Source: Prochlorococcus marinus CUG1433 (GTDB lineage Bacteria; Cyanobacteriota; Cyanobacteriia; PCC-6307; Cyanobiaceae). Taken from it: a DNA stretch of 64,000 nucleotides. The position numbers and the translations under genes are program-made. The DNA is taken from contig JAEPLN010000001.1 in assembly GCA_017644425.1 (NCBI GenBank), positions 1,178,001 through 1,242,000 on the forward strand. Direction: 5' to 3'. Below are positions 52,884 to 59,708 of this stretch, piece by piece; positions within the stretch are counted from its first letter, which is position 1, and each line of letters begins with the position of its first letter. A model generated the notes under the pieces. The model saw nothing but the letters and a program-made list of their open reading frames with translations, had not been told where the DNA came from and did no database searches.

Positions 52884-53085
52884 CATTGGACTTTAGCCCG
52901 CTCTATCTTTTTAGCAAATCAAAAATTGAACTGCAATTCAGCTCTTAGATGTGACATCCAAGATAATTTCAAAAATATTTTTTTCTAAAAAAAGAATTAA
53001 GTATTTTTTCGGAATGCTTTGAAAAGAAATATGTGTTTAATTTTGTTTAAGTTTTATCTCGTAAAACTAATAGGGAATTTTATTT

Positions 53086-53304
53086 ATGAAAAACATTCTG
53101 TATAAAATTTTTGAATTCCTAAAGGATCTTTTCCAAAAAATTTCTGAATTTTTAAAAAGAAGATTTTCTGAAGAAGAAGAGAAGCCAGTTGAAGAAGAGA
53201 AGCCAGTTGAAGAAGAGATGCCAGTTGAAGAAGAGAAACCAGTTGAAGAAGAGAAGCCAGTTGAAGAAGAGAAGCCAGTTGAAGAAGAGAAGCCAGAATT
53301 ATAA
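53086..53304 (+). CDS. acidic hexapeptide-repeat protein (72 aa)
   Basis: An N-terminal amphipathic basic/hydrophobic helix (LYKIFEFLKDLFQKISEFL) is followed by about seven tandem EEEKPV units encoded by an 18-bp repeat, one with Met for Lys. Such an array can change length by slippage. Role unknown; perhaps a membrane-surface anchored acidic tail. Confidence 0.65.
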   Translation: MKNILYKIFEFLKDLFQKISEFLKRRFSEEEEKPVEEEKPVEEEMPVEEEKPVEEEKPVEEEKPVEEEKPEL

Positions 53305-53499
53305 GCAGAAATTTATTAAATAATTTACCTTCCTTTTCATTAGTTTTTGGCTAGTGAATCAAGTTACCTAAACTTGTTATGAATATATTTTATCGGTATA
53401 AGTGGTCTAAGGACTTGTCCTTTTCGTAAGGACTTGAGCCTAGCGGTTTCAAGGTTAACCCCGCACTCCTACACACGAGTACAAAAACCTTTTTAATTA
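53305..53499. other. non-coding stretch with possible hairpin
   Basis: No ORF. AAGGAC-TT-GTCCTT at about 53411-53424 is a perfect short hairpin followed by TTT, and a second AAGGACTTGAG follows. It may end the EEEKPV gene transcript or be part of a small RNA. Confidence 0.35.
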
Positions 53500-53571
53500 A
53501 TGCAGATTACTTCCAAGACACTTAGCTTGCTACTTAATGTAGTTTTTGTGCTTTGTGTCTTTGTCATTTGA
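53500..53571 (+). CDS. possible tiny membrane peptide (23 aa)
   Basis: MQITSKTLSLLLNVVFVLCV then FVI and stop: a single hydrophobic helix. No paralogue seen here; could be chance in A+T-rich DNA. Confidence 0.3.
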   Translation: MQITSKTLSLLLNVVFVLCVFVI

Positions 53572-53693
53572 AGACTATTCATCAAAAGAGATTAATAGTT
53601 TCAGGGTTTTCTTACTTCGAACCGAACTCAATATCGGTTAGTTTTTTAGTCTTTAAAAGTTTGAGTAAAGTTTGAGTAAAAAATTACGATTCC

Positions 53694-53870
53694 CTGAAAT
53701 CCCAGTAATAGCTAGACGCGCTCACTTTTCATTAGCCAGTAGCTAGGTTCCTGTTGTACCATGGGATCTCGGCGAAAATATAGGTTTGAATAAAGTGTGA
53801 ATAACTTTTCAGATATGAATTTATTATCCATCAAAGTTCCTATTTAGGAAAGTAATGGTTGCATGGGGGT
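53694..53870 (-). repeat. EVE-5' dispersed repeat, copy 6
   Basis: Start-codon part MVQQEPSYWLMKSERV on the minus strand, pair TTTGAATAAAG/TGTGAATAAC at 53785 and 53796, end TATTTAGGAAAG intact. A further pair (TTTGAGTAAAG twice, 53660 and 53671) lies just outside it. It occupies most of the 500-base gap without genes at 53572-54073. Confidence 0.75.
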
Positions 53871-54073
53871 GCATAGGACCATGCTGCATCGTATATATGA
53901 ACTGATATATTTCTGTTAAAAGTTTACGGGTACAACCTTTGAATAGCTTCTTTCTGTTCTTGCTTTTTTATTTCTTCAGCATCTAAAACAGGGCACGAGT
54001 TTTGATTTAGTGATAAGAGGAAAGTGCTTTTTTTGAATAGTTTGAAAAGTGGTGTAAGTAATAAGTTTTTCAT

Positions 54074-54259
54074 TTATTCCCAAGTTTTCATATCAGAGAA
54101 GTCGCTTGCTATTGCATGAAGCATCCCTCCTACAAATGATCTAGGGCAACCAAGTTTGTTAACTAAAACTTCTGATTGTTTTTTGATATCTTCCCATGTA
54201 GGTCTGATATCCTCATTTATTTGTTTAAGGCTAGGTTTAAATTCTTCTGAATCATTCAT
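54074..54259 (-). CDS. small hypothetical protein (61 aa)
   Basis: MNDSEEFKPSLKQINEDIRP ... HAIASDFSDMKTWE. Its last codons and the 40 bases beyond the stop match the 3' end of the SnoaL-like gene at 56560 (ending TDMTTWE), so the two genes share a tail. No family recognised. Confidence 0.6.
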   Translation of the reverse strand: MNDSEEFKPSLKQINEDIRPTWEDIKKQSEVLVNKLGCPRSFVGGMLHAIASDFSDMKTWE

Positions 54260-54336
54260 ATTAAAGGTATTAACTTATTAAAATTCAAATGATAGTAAAG
54301 AAAATCTCATTTATTTAAATAAATATTCAATAAAAA

Positions 54337-54492
54337 TTACAAAATAAATTCTTTAGAAATTATTCTAAGCTGATTTAAATTCAGATTATTTAAATAATTA
54401 TTTGCAATCAATTTTTCCTCATTAATTTCGAGATCTTTAATCTCAGAAATAATGCTATTAGATATTAAATCAATTAAATGTTCTTTATCCAT
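54337..54492 (-). CDS. small hypothetical protein (51 aa)
   Basis: Hand-read ORF MDKEHLIDLISNSIISEIKD ... LRIISKEFIL. Acidic, Ile/Asn/Leu-rich, probably helical. No paralogue seen in the window. Confidence 0.5.
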   Translation of the reverse strand: MDKEHLIDLISNSIISEIKDLEINEEKLIANNYLNNLNLNQLRIISKEFIL

Positions 54493-54693
54493 GACTTATA
54501 TATAAACCCAAAACAAACATTAATTATTTAAAGTCTTCAACTCAACATATAAGTAAAAATACCCAGATAAATATAAAACTCATAGGTTTGCTAAATCACT
54601 TTAGATGATTGGTATAGGGTGCACGCGAATTATCAGCTACTCACACTTGAGCTTTTTATGTAACATAATAGGTTTACGTAAAGTAACAATTAA

Positions 54694-54888
54694 ATGAAAA
54701 GACTTTTTCCTTATATAGCTTTTGCATGTTTAACTGGTTTTACGGCTACGACTGGTTTACCAGTTATAGCAGGCGGTTGTAGTAGCCACATGAACAAAAA
54801 AGCTGAAATCAAATGTGCTGAAGATGATACTGAGTGTCAAATTGAAAAAGCTGAAAAGTTTGATTTAAAAAATTCTCTCAAGTCATAA
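54694..54888 (+). CDS. small secreted cysteine-containing protein (64 aa)
   Basis: N-terminal signal peptide (LFPYIAFACLTGFTATTGLP) with probable cleavage near AGG, then an acidic mature part with three Cys (GGCSS, KCAED, TECQ). The cysteines could bind metal or form disulfides. A spacing of 4 bases to the next ORF suggests an operon. Confidence 0.65.
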   Translation: MKRLFPYIAFACLTGFTATTGLPVIAGGCSSHMNKKAEIKCAEDDTECQIEKAEKFDLKNSLKS

Positions 54889-54892
54889 AATC

Positions 54893-54997
54893 ATGACTCA
54901 AATCGGTTTATTTATGAACTCTGCCCCAAGAGATTTGATTGAGTTCACATTCTTTTCGGCTGTTGGTTTTACTGCAGGATTATTTGGTCTAATTTAG
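54893..54997 (+). CDS. small membrane protein (34 aa)
   Basis: Hand-read ORF MTQIGLFMNSAPRDLIEFTF then FSAVGFTAGLFGLI. It starts 4 bases after the secreted-protein gene. One hydrophobic helix. Its start MTQ and size recall other tiny cyanobacterial membrane peptides, but no family is recognised. Confidence 0.55.
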   Translation: MTQIGLFMNSAPRDLIEFTFFSAVGFTAGLFGLI

Positions 54998-55115
54998 TTA
55001 TAGAAAATTGACCCATTCTTTTTTTCTCTTTACCTTTTCAAGTCTTTCTTTCTTTTATGTGATGGCTTGCTTATGGAGAGATTTAATTAATCAAAAGTAA
55101 AAAATATTTTTTTAA

Positions 55116-55259
55116 TTACCTTTTATAGATAAATCTTTGTATGTCTTCGAATAGATTAGATTTTGATTTAAAAAATCCATTACTTTTTAAATAAGATTTT
55201 CCTTTTTCTATATTTTCAATTCTTTTTTCATAAGAATTTTCATCTAAATTTTTTGGCAT
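55116..55259 (-). CDS. small basic protein (47 aa)
   Basis: Hand-read ORF MPKNLDENSYEKRIENIEKG ... LFEDIQRFIYKR. Charged, helical. No family recognised. Confidence 0.5.
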   Translation of the reverse strand: MPKNLDENSYEKRIENIEKGKSYLKSNGFFKSKSNLFEDIQRFIYKR

Positions 55260-55394
55260 AAAAAAATAGTCGGACTCTTATTCTGAATAATGCTCACAAA
55301 AAAGTGGTTACCTTAAATACAAAATTTAAATTCTTTTTTGAATTTCTTTTCATTCAAACTAAAGATCTAATAAAAAAGTTTCTTTCTTAAATTT

Positions 55395-55532
55395 CTAAGA
55401 ATCTTTTGATATCTTATTCTTCATGTCCTCAATATTATTAATTAATTTGTCTAAACATTCTGTATTGTCTTCTGGTTTTAGATATGTAATTTTTGGTTGA
55501 TTAATTTCAAGAGTCTCAAAATCTCCACTCAT
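55395..55532 (-). CDS. small protein with MKNKIS tail, paralogue 1 (45 aa)
   Basis: RBS AGGAGAA lies just before the ATG. The second half EDNTECLDKLINNIEDMKNK is closely similar to the 37-residue protein at 59140 (NNTEWLDELINKIENMKNKI), showing that both are real. Function unknown. Confidence 0.65.
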   Translation of the reverse strand: MSGDFETLEINQPKITYLKPEDNTECLDKLINNIEDMKNKISKDS

Positions 55533-55593
55533 AAATTCTCCTTCTTAAATTTTTCAAAGTCCTATATATGTTTTAATTGATTTGAACAAAACA

Positions 55594-55743
55594 CTGCGTA
55601 TCTAATGTGTGCGGTTTGATGAACATATAGGTACGGAAAGAGGTATCTTTTTTTTAGCCATTTAAATCTATTGCTGACTTAGATTAAAAATATGGTTGTC
55701 ATGAGTCGGTTGCGTTGCTACAACTGAAATCAACCATAAACTT
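55594..55743 (+). pseudogene. decayed copy of the GCHE small protein
   Basis: Translated in one frame it reads RFDEHIGTERGIFF, stop, then PFKSIADLD, stop, KYGCHESVALLQLKSTIN, aligning over its length with the protein at 51649-51798 on the other strand. At least three in-frame stops (including one near the start). It runs up to the leader of the gene at 55762. Confidence 0.65.
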
Positions 55744-55761
55744 TAAATTGCATTTAATAAA

Positions 55762-55944
55762 ATGACTTACTACAGTTGCTTTGATCAAAAAGGAAACATA
55801 ATTGCTCGCTGTCAGACTAAAGAAGATATAAATGTTCTTAAGAAAATGGGCAGACCAATAATGGAAATAAAAGAAATGAGAAAAGAGGAATCAGTTGTTT
55901 GTTCTTTAACTGGTAGTCCATCCGATTACAACGAAGATTATTAA
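55762..55944 (+). CDS. small hypothetical protein (60 aa)
   Basis: MTYYSCFDQKGNIIARCQTK ... VVCSLTGSPSDYNEDY, with three Cys. Ordinary codon use. The next ORF begins 4 bases after its stop and a terminator follows that, so the two form a short operon. Confidence 0.65.
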   Translation: MTYYSCFDQKGNIIARCQTKEDINVLKKMGRPIMEIKEMRKEESVVCSLTGSPSDYNEDY

Positions 55945-55948
55945 GAGT

Positions 55949-56080
55949 ATGACTCAAAGAACACTTCAATTAAATCAACATGGAAGATCAGTAGTTCTTT
56001 TGTTGGTTGCATTGAATAGCATTCGTACTTTCTTTTCTACTTTTGAAAAAGTATTAACTGATCGCGAAAGAGTGAGATAA
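55949..56080 (+). CDS. small membrane-associated protein (43 aa)
   Basis: Hand-read ORF MTQRTLQLNQHGRSVVLLLV ... FEKVLTDRERVR. One hydrophobic stretch and a charged tail. It follows the 60-residue gene and precedes a terminator. Confidence 0.6.
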   Translation: MTQRTLQLNQHGRSVVLLLVALNSIRTFFSTFEKVLTDRERVR

Positions 56081-56131
56081 AAATATTTAGTTATTTGTTG
56101 ATTAACAGTAAATCAATAAAATTTAAGACAT

Positions 56132-56162
56132 AAAAAAAGACCCTGTTACAGGTCTTTTTTTA
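56132..56162 (+). terminator. rho-independent terminator
   Basis: AAAAAAAGACC(C)TG-TTA-CAGGTCTTTTTT: near-perfect stem flanked by A- and T-runs, 52 bases after the 43-residue ORF. Symmetrical enough to act both ways. Confidence 0.8.
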
Positions 56163-56559
56163 ATGGTGACGACAGAAAGGAGATCTATTTAATAATCAGA
56201 TTAAGAATTTTCTTAGAAATTAGTTTTGGATGTAAAAGTGATTACTCACTTCTTCATGCTTTACAAACGACTTAATTTTTAAGATAGTTCAGAATTAATC
56301 CCGAAAGTTTAATTTCTGATCACTTAACTTACTTTCCGTAAAGGTTAGATAAGTTAATTTACCGTGGTGTAGCAGACCATGAATTAGTGAAGATCTAGTT
56401 GGTCAACCTTGGTCGAGTCGATCACCAGAACTGTCGTATAAATAAAGTAATCGGTCTCAAATATTTTGCATGAATCCTTAAGAATGATTTAATCATGATT
56501 AATTAAATCTTTAATCAATTGAATAGTTTGAACAGTGGTGGGAGTAGTAATCTTTTCAT
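56163..56559. other. 397-base stretch without genes
   Basis: No ORF of note. GACCA (56375-56379) and TGGTC (56400-56404) can form a stem within 56361-56440, which is less A+T-rich than its surroundings, so an unknown small RNA is possible. The right end (56521-56559) is the tail shared with the 54.0 kb locus. Confidence 0.3.
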
Positions 56560-56943
56560 TTATTCCCATGTGGTCATATCAGTAGTGCCTTGGGATCTTT
56601 GCATCCAAGAATACTTCCAAATACCATTTACATTTTTAAAAATGCAAGTATAAGTTGAAAGATCTTTATTTTGATTTCCTTTATAACTGAAGATTTCATT
56701 TAAAGTAAAAACTGCGTAAGCTATCTCACCGTAAATTTCAATTTTGTGGGTTTTGATTAGCTCTGATGATTCTGCAACTAAGTCTTTACTATCAAACATT
56801 CCCACTAATCCCTTAGCAGATATTGGATTTCCACTCGGTCTTACAGCTAAAAAATCCTCAGTTACGTTTGGTATTAGAAAAGAAGAATCTTCACTGGTTG
56901 CATAACCATTAATTAAATCTTCTATGGCTTTAGTGTTTGACAT
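56560..56943 (-). CDS. SnoaL-like (NTF2 fold) protein
   Basis: 127 residues with the NTF2-like pattern: helix IEDLINGYATSEDSSF, then strands EIYGEIAYAVFTLNEIFSY and TYTCIFKNVNGIWKYSW. Members bind or convert small molecules; role here unknown. Its ATG lies 1-2 bases after the T-run of a terminator, so no normal RBS is possible. A fragment of its 3' end is found at 61.8 kb. Confidence 0.65.
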   Translation of the reverse strand: MSNTKAIEDLINGYATSEDSSFLIPNVTEDFLAVRPSGNPISAKGLVGMFDSKDLVAESSELIKTHKIEIYGEIAYAVFTLNEIFSYKGNQNKDLSTYTCIFKNVNGIWKYSWMQRSQGTTDMTTWE

Positions 56944-56944
56944 T

Positions 56945-56987
56945 AAAAAAGGAGCTAATGCCCCTTATTTTAGATCGACTGTCAATC
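56945..56987 (-). terminator. terminator with GATTGACAGTCGATC box (copy 2)
   Basis: Minus strand: GATTGACAGTCGATC (56987-56973), then AAGGGGC-ATTA-GCTCCTT and T6. It ends the 91-residue gene just upstream and touches the start codon of the SnoaL-like gene. Confidence 0.7.
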
Positions 56988-57003
56988 GTATTTAATAGTT
57001 ATT

Positions 57004-57279
57004 TTAAGCAGCATCATATTCTTCATCTTCAAGTTCTCTCATAAATCTTTTATCTAATAAGTAATCGTCTAAAAGCTCGGCTGCCATCAGCATTTCAGAA
57101 GCAGGTTCTTGTAAATTTTTATCTAATAAGTAATTGTCTACAAGGTCTAGATTGTTATTTTCTTTAATTTCTTTATCGCTGTCTAATAGCTCTCTTATAT
57201 AGGTATATACAAGCTTTTTATCGTACCCACTTTCTCTAATTTCTTTCATCATTTCGATTGGAATTTTCATAATCGTCAA
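57004..57279 (-). CDS. acidic hypothetical protein (91 aa)
   Basis: IPIEMMKEIRESGYDKKLVY then two similar segments, DLVDNYLLDKNL and ELLDDYLLDKRF, about 27 residues apart. Several in-frame ATG codons near the start leave the exact N terminus open. No family recognised. Confidence 0.65.
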   Translation of the reverse strand: MTIMKIPIEMMKEIRESGYDKKLVYTYIRELLDSDKEIKENNNLDLVDNYLLDKNLQEPASEMLMAAELLDDYLLDKRFMRELEDEEYDAA

Positions 57280-57378
57280 CCCCTATGTGAAAGCCTATAT
57301 ACGCATACTTACGAAGATATAAGAAAAATGCAAGAAAGAGGAAGGATGGAAGAAGACAGCTATATTTAAATCTTATTT

Positions 57379-57501
57379 TTAATAATTAATTAATTTTCTC
57401 TTTCCATCTCTATTTTCTACTTTATTTATTCTTAACCCAATAAACAAAGCCCATATAAGTGCAAAGACAATTGGTAAGAAAATGATCGCAAGTTTCATCA
57501 T
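57379..57501 (-). CDS. small membrane protein (40 aa)
   Basis: Hand-read ORF MMKLAIIFLPIVFALIWALF then IGLRINKVENRDGKRKLINY: one transmembrane helix with a basic tail, like small photosynthetic or assembly peptides. No family recognised. The second ATG (57498) is an alternative start. Confidence 0.6.
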   Translation of the reverse strand: MMKLAIIFLPIVFALIWALFIGLRINKVENRDGKRKLINY

Positions 57502-57597
57502 TTTTTTTATCCTATTATTTGTAAAAATAATAACTTTTAAATCAATAAGAAAATATAGGTACTTTATCTAAAAAAGTAGGGTCGAGGTTAGATTGAC

Positions 57598-57635
57598 AAT
57601 ATAAAACTTGAGTTTACAGAATACTTAGATAATTA
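57598..57635 (+). pseudogene. 3'-end fragment of the secreted 528-residue gene
   Basis: Encodes NIKLEFTEYLDN and a stop, identical in protein to the end of the gene at 48226-49812, and the match continues a few bases past the stop. No upstream part is present, so it is a recombination scar or remnant. Confidence 0.7.
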
Positions 57636-57642
57636 AAATCTT

Positions 57643-58395
57643 TCATTTTAATTCTTTCATCAATAAGTTCCAACCTATTAATGATGCAGTTTTATCGTAT
57701 GATTCTCTCTCCTCGCACATAAAGCCATGATCAGCTCCTTCAATTTCAACATAACTAAATCTCTCTTCTAAAGGATCAAATTTTTTAAACAATTTTTTTA
57801 TTTCTAATCTATCTTTTAAAGGAATCAAATCATCTGCAGATCCGCAAATAAAATTTAGATTACCTGAAACTTTTTCAAGCAAATCTATAGGTGCAAAATT
57901 AGTATCGGTTCTTGGAGTTGCAACTCCAGCTCCATAAAAACAAAATGAATTATCTATTCCTTTTAAAGAAGAAGCAATAAGTGCTGCATGCCCCCCAAAA
58001 CAAAATCCAATAATAGCGATTTTCTTTTTCGGATATTTTTCTTTAACCCAATTTATTCCTGCAGAAACATCTTCAATAATATTTTTAAAAGTAGTTAAAT
58101 TTTTATGATGCCTGCCTAATTTTAAATCCTCTTCGCTGTACCCTAAATCCAAATTTGGAGCCGTTCTTCCATAAAGAGGTAGTGCTAATACAGGTAAATT
58201 TTGTGCAGCTAATTTTTCAGAAAAACTTCTTATCCAATTATTTATTCCAAATACCTCTGGTAAAACTATGGATATATATTCACACTCATTTCCAGAATCT
58301 ACCCACCAAGATCTTAAATTTAAATCGTCACTACAAATATTTATCCATTGACCTTTCATATGCTCTTTAAAAGGATAGCTCTTGCCATATTCCAT
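57643..58395 (-). CDS. dienelactone hydrolase family protein
   Basis: Alpha/beta hydrolase, 250 residues. Nucleophile elbow GFCFGGHAAL (Cys nucleophile as in dienelactone hydrolases), Asp in SADDLIPLKDR and His in GADHGFMCEER complete the triad. Substrate unknown. Larger and more ordinary than its island neighbours. Confidence 0.83.
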   Translation of the reverse strand: MEYGKSYPFKEHMKGQWINICSDDLNLRSWWVDSGNECEYISIVLPEVFGINNWIRSFSEKLAAQNLPVLALPLYGRTAPNLDLGYSEEDLKLGRHHKNLTTFKNIIEDVSAGINWVKEKYPKKKIAIIGFCFGGHAALIASSLKGIDNSFCFYGAGVATPRTDTNFAPIDLLEKVSGNLNFICGSADDLIPLKDRLEIKKLFKKFDPLEERFSYVEIEGADHGFMCEERESYDKTASLIGWNLLMKELK

Positions 58396-58491
58396 CTAAG
58401 CTTGAAATTTGTTATTTACTAGGTTTATAAAGTTTAAATAAAACTGGTAAATAGCATAGTCAATGTCGAGAGAATAAACTAATTTTTATGA

Positions 58492-58611
58492 CTAAATGAT
58501 TAATAAGAATCTAAGCATTAACGGCAACCAAAGACAAAGAAGTAGCATTAGTAATAGGGTAATAGCATGGATATTTGGGATGTACTGCTTTTGAAAAATT
58601 TGTGTCTTCAT
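58492..58611 (-). CDS. small membrane protein (39 aa)
   Basis: Hand-read ORF MKTQIFQKQYIPNIHAITLL then a Leu-rich helix (LMLLLCLWLPLML). It begins 3 bases after the stop of the 29-residue ORF, making a two-gene membrane-peptide unit. Confidence 0.5.
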   Translation of the reverse strand: MKTQIFQKQYIPNIHAITLLLMLLLCLWLPLMLRFLLII

Positions 58612-58614
58612 AAT

Positions 58615-58704
58615 CTACCTTGCTTTCTTAAGTTTAATTTCTCTTCTGATAAGTAAAGCTATAACTACAACACACATGTTCATTAGAAATATGTCTAATG
58701 GCAT
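58615..58704 (-). CDS. small membrane protein (29 aa)
   Basis: Hand-read ORF MPLDIFLMNMCVVVIALLIR then REIKLKKAR: one helix with a basic end. Upstream partner of the 39-residue ORF. Confidence 0.5.
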   Translation of the reverse strand: MPLDIFLMNMCVVVIALLIRREIKLKKAR

Positions 58705-58806
58705 TTAATAAAAAGTATCTATTTAATTAATAGCAAGATTTTTGCTTTACGAAACTAATAACCACAAAACTAGAGTTCTAGTATTAAAAGTTAAGGTCCA
58801 CAATAT

Positions 58807-58914
58807 CTAAAAATAAGGTGTGTATGGCACTTCTGTTTTTAATGAATCGCCATAGTAACTTTCAGCTGACTTTAATAGGATCCAATAAATGAAATTAAGA
58901 AACGATTTTTCCAT
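58807..58914 (-). CDS. NFFYWLL family protein, paralogue B (35 aa)
   Basis: ATG start. MEKSFLNFIYWILLKSAESY then YGDSLKTEVPYTPYF. Aligns with the 39-residue proteins A (52726) and C (60431) but lacks their inverted-repeat leader. Confidence 0.7.
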   Translation of the reverse strand: MEKSFLNFIYWILLKSAESYYGDSLKTEVPYTPYF

Positions 58915-59034
58915 AGGAACATACATAATATTTCTTAATTCAAATCAGAATCTCAAATAAAAACATCGTAGAAAATACTTAATAAAAGAGATTTAGATTT
59001 CTTATTTAGTTTATGATGATTAGCTTTGTATGAA

Positions 59035-59133
59035 ATGCTACTAATGCTTTTCCTGTCGATGGATTTTGTGTATTATTGCTTATTGATTCCTTTAATTACT
59101 GGAGATATATTAAACAAACTATATAAATATTAA
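59035..59133 (+). CDS. possible small membrane protein (32 aa)
   Basis: MLLMLFLSMDFVYYCLLIPL then ITGDILNKLYKY. Hydrophobic with a basic end. It stops 6 bases before the next ORF, which gives some support. Confidence 0.4.
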   Translation: MLLMLFLSMDFVYYCLLIPLITGDILNKLYKY

Positions 59134-59139
59134 AAATTT

Positions 59140-59253
59140 ATGAGTACTCAAAAAAGTCAGAATCATAAAAGACAAGATCAAAATAATACAGAGTGGTTAG
59201 ATGAATTAATCAATAAAATTGAAAATATGAAAAACAAAATATCTAATTCTTAA
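59140..59253 (+). CDS. small protein with MKNKIS tail, paralogue 2 (37 aa)
   Basis: MSTQKSQNHKRQDQNNTEWL then DELINKIENMKNKISNS. Second half is closely similar to the protein at 55395-55532, supporting both. Confidence 0.65.
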   Translation: MSTQKSQNHKRQDQNNTEWLDELINKIENMKNKISNS

Positions 59254-59394
59254 TCATAAATCTTCTTTTAAATTTCATTAAGTCATCTTGTAGCTATGCA
59301 AATTGGCATTTCATTTTAAAAGTAAAGTATGCAATCCGATTAGGAAATAAAAGACTAAGAACCTCATAATTAATTACTATGCCGTAAATGTAGA

Positions 59395-59535
59395 TCATTT
59401 ATTTATAAAGACATAAGCAGAATATAAATACACTAAGAAAAATCCAATAGCAATGGAACTTCCATAAATAAGAAAGTTCCAAATTTTATATAATTTTGGT
59501 TTTTTAAACTCTTTTTCTTCTTCTTTAGTAATCAT
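59395..59535 (-). CDS. small membrane protein (46 aa)
   Basis: MITKEEEKEFKKPKLYKIWN then one helix (FLIYGSSIAIGFFLVYLYSA). Its ATG overlaps the stop of the upstream 38-residue ORF (ATGA), so translation is coupled. Confidence 0.65.
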   Translation of the reverse strand: MITKEEEKEFKKPKLYKIWNFLIYGSSIAIGFFLVYLYSAYVFINK

Positions 59536-59648
59536 TTATTTTCTTTTTCTTTTATGGCAGAATTACCTTTTGCTCTTAATACCAAAGTTATTGTAAGGGC
59601 AGAGCTTAATATCACAGCATCAATTAATAGGTGTGGGGATATATTCAT
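59532..59648 (-). CDS. small membrane protein (38 aa)
   Basis: MNISPHLLIDAVILSSALTI then TLVLRAKGNSAIKEKENK: one helix and a charged tail. First of a coupled two-gene membrane-peptide operon. Confidence 0.6.
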   Translation of the reverse strand: MNISPHLLIDAVILSSALTITLVLRAKGNSAIKEKENK

Positions 59649-59708
59649 CAGCTCTTAAAAGAAATAAGAAGAGTAATTATCTTTTCAGCAAGAAAATTAT
59701 AAAACATT

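Noticed and set aside
52861-52950. Plus-strand frame across the inverted-repeat arm (GSGLNPRGALDFS; GGGLNLHGAMNFS in the second copy) as a small protein.
   Set aside because: The two frames diverge at once outside the arm, lack a start codon in common, and similarity is explained by the complementary arm of the leader.
53340-53480. Stretch before 53480 as tmRNA or SRP RNA.
   Set aside because: Neither the SRP domain IV sequence nor a tRNA-like end is present; only short hairpins are seen.
51660-55743. A 48-base segment shared by 51660-51708 (minus) and 55693-55743 (plus) first looked like a structured RNA with nested stems.
   Set aside because: Both copies read as the same protein segment (GCHE...QLK.TIN) with third-position changes, so coding homology explains the similarity better than RNA structure.
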